A stretch of DNA of 5,576 nt from JBDKLC01 sp964500215. Lineage in GTDB: Bacteria > Patescibacteriota > Minisyncoccia > Phycocordibacterales > CAIZLB01. The position numbers and the translations under genes were made by a program. Of this stretch, positions 5,398-5,576 are shown piece after piece. Numbering within the stretch: position 1 is the first letter of the stretch; each line of letters starts with the position of its first letter. Location: assembly GCA_964500215.1 (NCBI GenBank), contig CAZCNA010000030.1, positions 1 through 5,576 on the forward strand, read 5' to 3'. Below the pieces are notes generated by a model. The model made no database searches. It was not told the DNA's origin and saw only the letters and a program-made list of their open reading frames with translations.

Positions 5398-5576
5398 ATC
5401 TTTTTTGTTATATAAGCTGGGTTGTTCCACGCTGGATTACCTTGGTCCATAAAATCGATTTTAGAATAGTCGAAATCCGTGAGTCTATAGTTGGTCCATT
5501 CAGCAAAATAAGGGCGTTCTTGGCAGACGATACCAGCAAGAGCATCAATTCCTGCACCAATATCTATAAATACTGC
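5394..5576 (-). CDS. C-terminal 60 residues of an unrecognised protein, cut by the right window edge
   Basis: An open minus-strand frame enters from the right edge and ends in TAG at 5396-5394. The translation starts AVFIDIGAGIDALAGIVCQE and goes on through RPYFAEWTNYRLTDFDYSKI and DFMDQGNPAWNNPAYITKKI to the stop. Codon composition and amino acid make-up look genuinely coding (Trp, Tyr, Asn and Pro rich, no low complexity). FIDIGAG resembles a methyltransferase SAM-binding motif, but only about 55 residues follow it, fewer than the rest of such a domain needs. So it may be a different fold, or a motif I look-alike. It is convergent with the methyltransferase and shares four bases with it. 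Its position beside the glycan genes suggests a related role, but I cannot name a family. Confidence 0.75.
   Translation of the reverse strand, partial: AVFIDIGAGIDALAGIVCQERPYFAEWTNYRLTDFDYSKIDFMDQGNPAWNNPAYITKKI

Overview
The window looks like a chromosome fragment from a Candidate Phyla Radiation (Patescibacteria) bacterium, most likely of the Parcubacteria type. This rests on style, not on a marker gene. Signs are Gly/Ser-rich and Thr/Ser/Ala-rich linkers in exported proteins, a DUF5666-like domain behind a single membrane anchor, small tightly packed genes, an almost complete lack of Shine-Dalgarno motifs, and -10 boxes that sit right next to start codons. The standard stop code applies, because no real gene reads through TGA.

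Left third (1-2157, + strand): the 3' end of a gene cut by the window edge, a Gly/Ser-rich probable surface protein, a small single-pass membrane protein, and a membrane-anchored DUF5666-like protein with a long disordered tail. The first two may be one gene split by a one-base frame change around 103-157. A promoter with an extended -10 box lies inside the end of the second gene and probably drives the third and fourth. A symmetric hairpin at 2185-2214 closes this unit and, from the other side, the minus-strand operon.

Middle (2241-4486, - strand): a compact three-gene operon, in transcription order rfbC (dTDP-4-dehydrorhamnose 3,5-epimerase), a family 2 glycosyltransferase with a helical C-terminal extension, and a DUF268 methyltransferase-like protein. 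Gaps are 5 and 15 bases. Together they point to synthesis and decoration of a deoxysugar-containing surface glycan. The other dTDP-rhamnose genes (rmlA, rmlB, rmlD) are not in the window.

Right end (4487-5576): a divergent promoter region of about 60 bases, then a class I SAM-dependent methyltransferase on the + strand. The C-terminal end of an unrecognised minus-strand gene runs off the right edge. The last two genes converge and share the palindrome CTAG as both stop codons.

No tRNA, rRNA, CRISPR array, insertion sequence or attachment site was seen, and there is no gene-free stretch longer than about 60 bases. I do not see convincing evidence of a wholly new system. The most interesting points are the frame junction at the left end, the leaderless divergent promoters, the DUF268/GT2/rfbC cassette and the unidentified right-edge protein.
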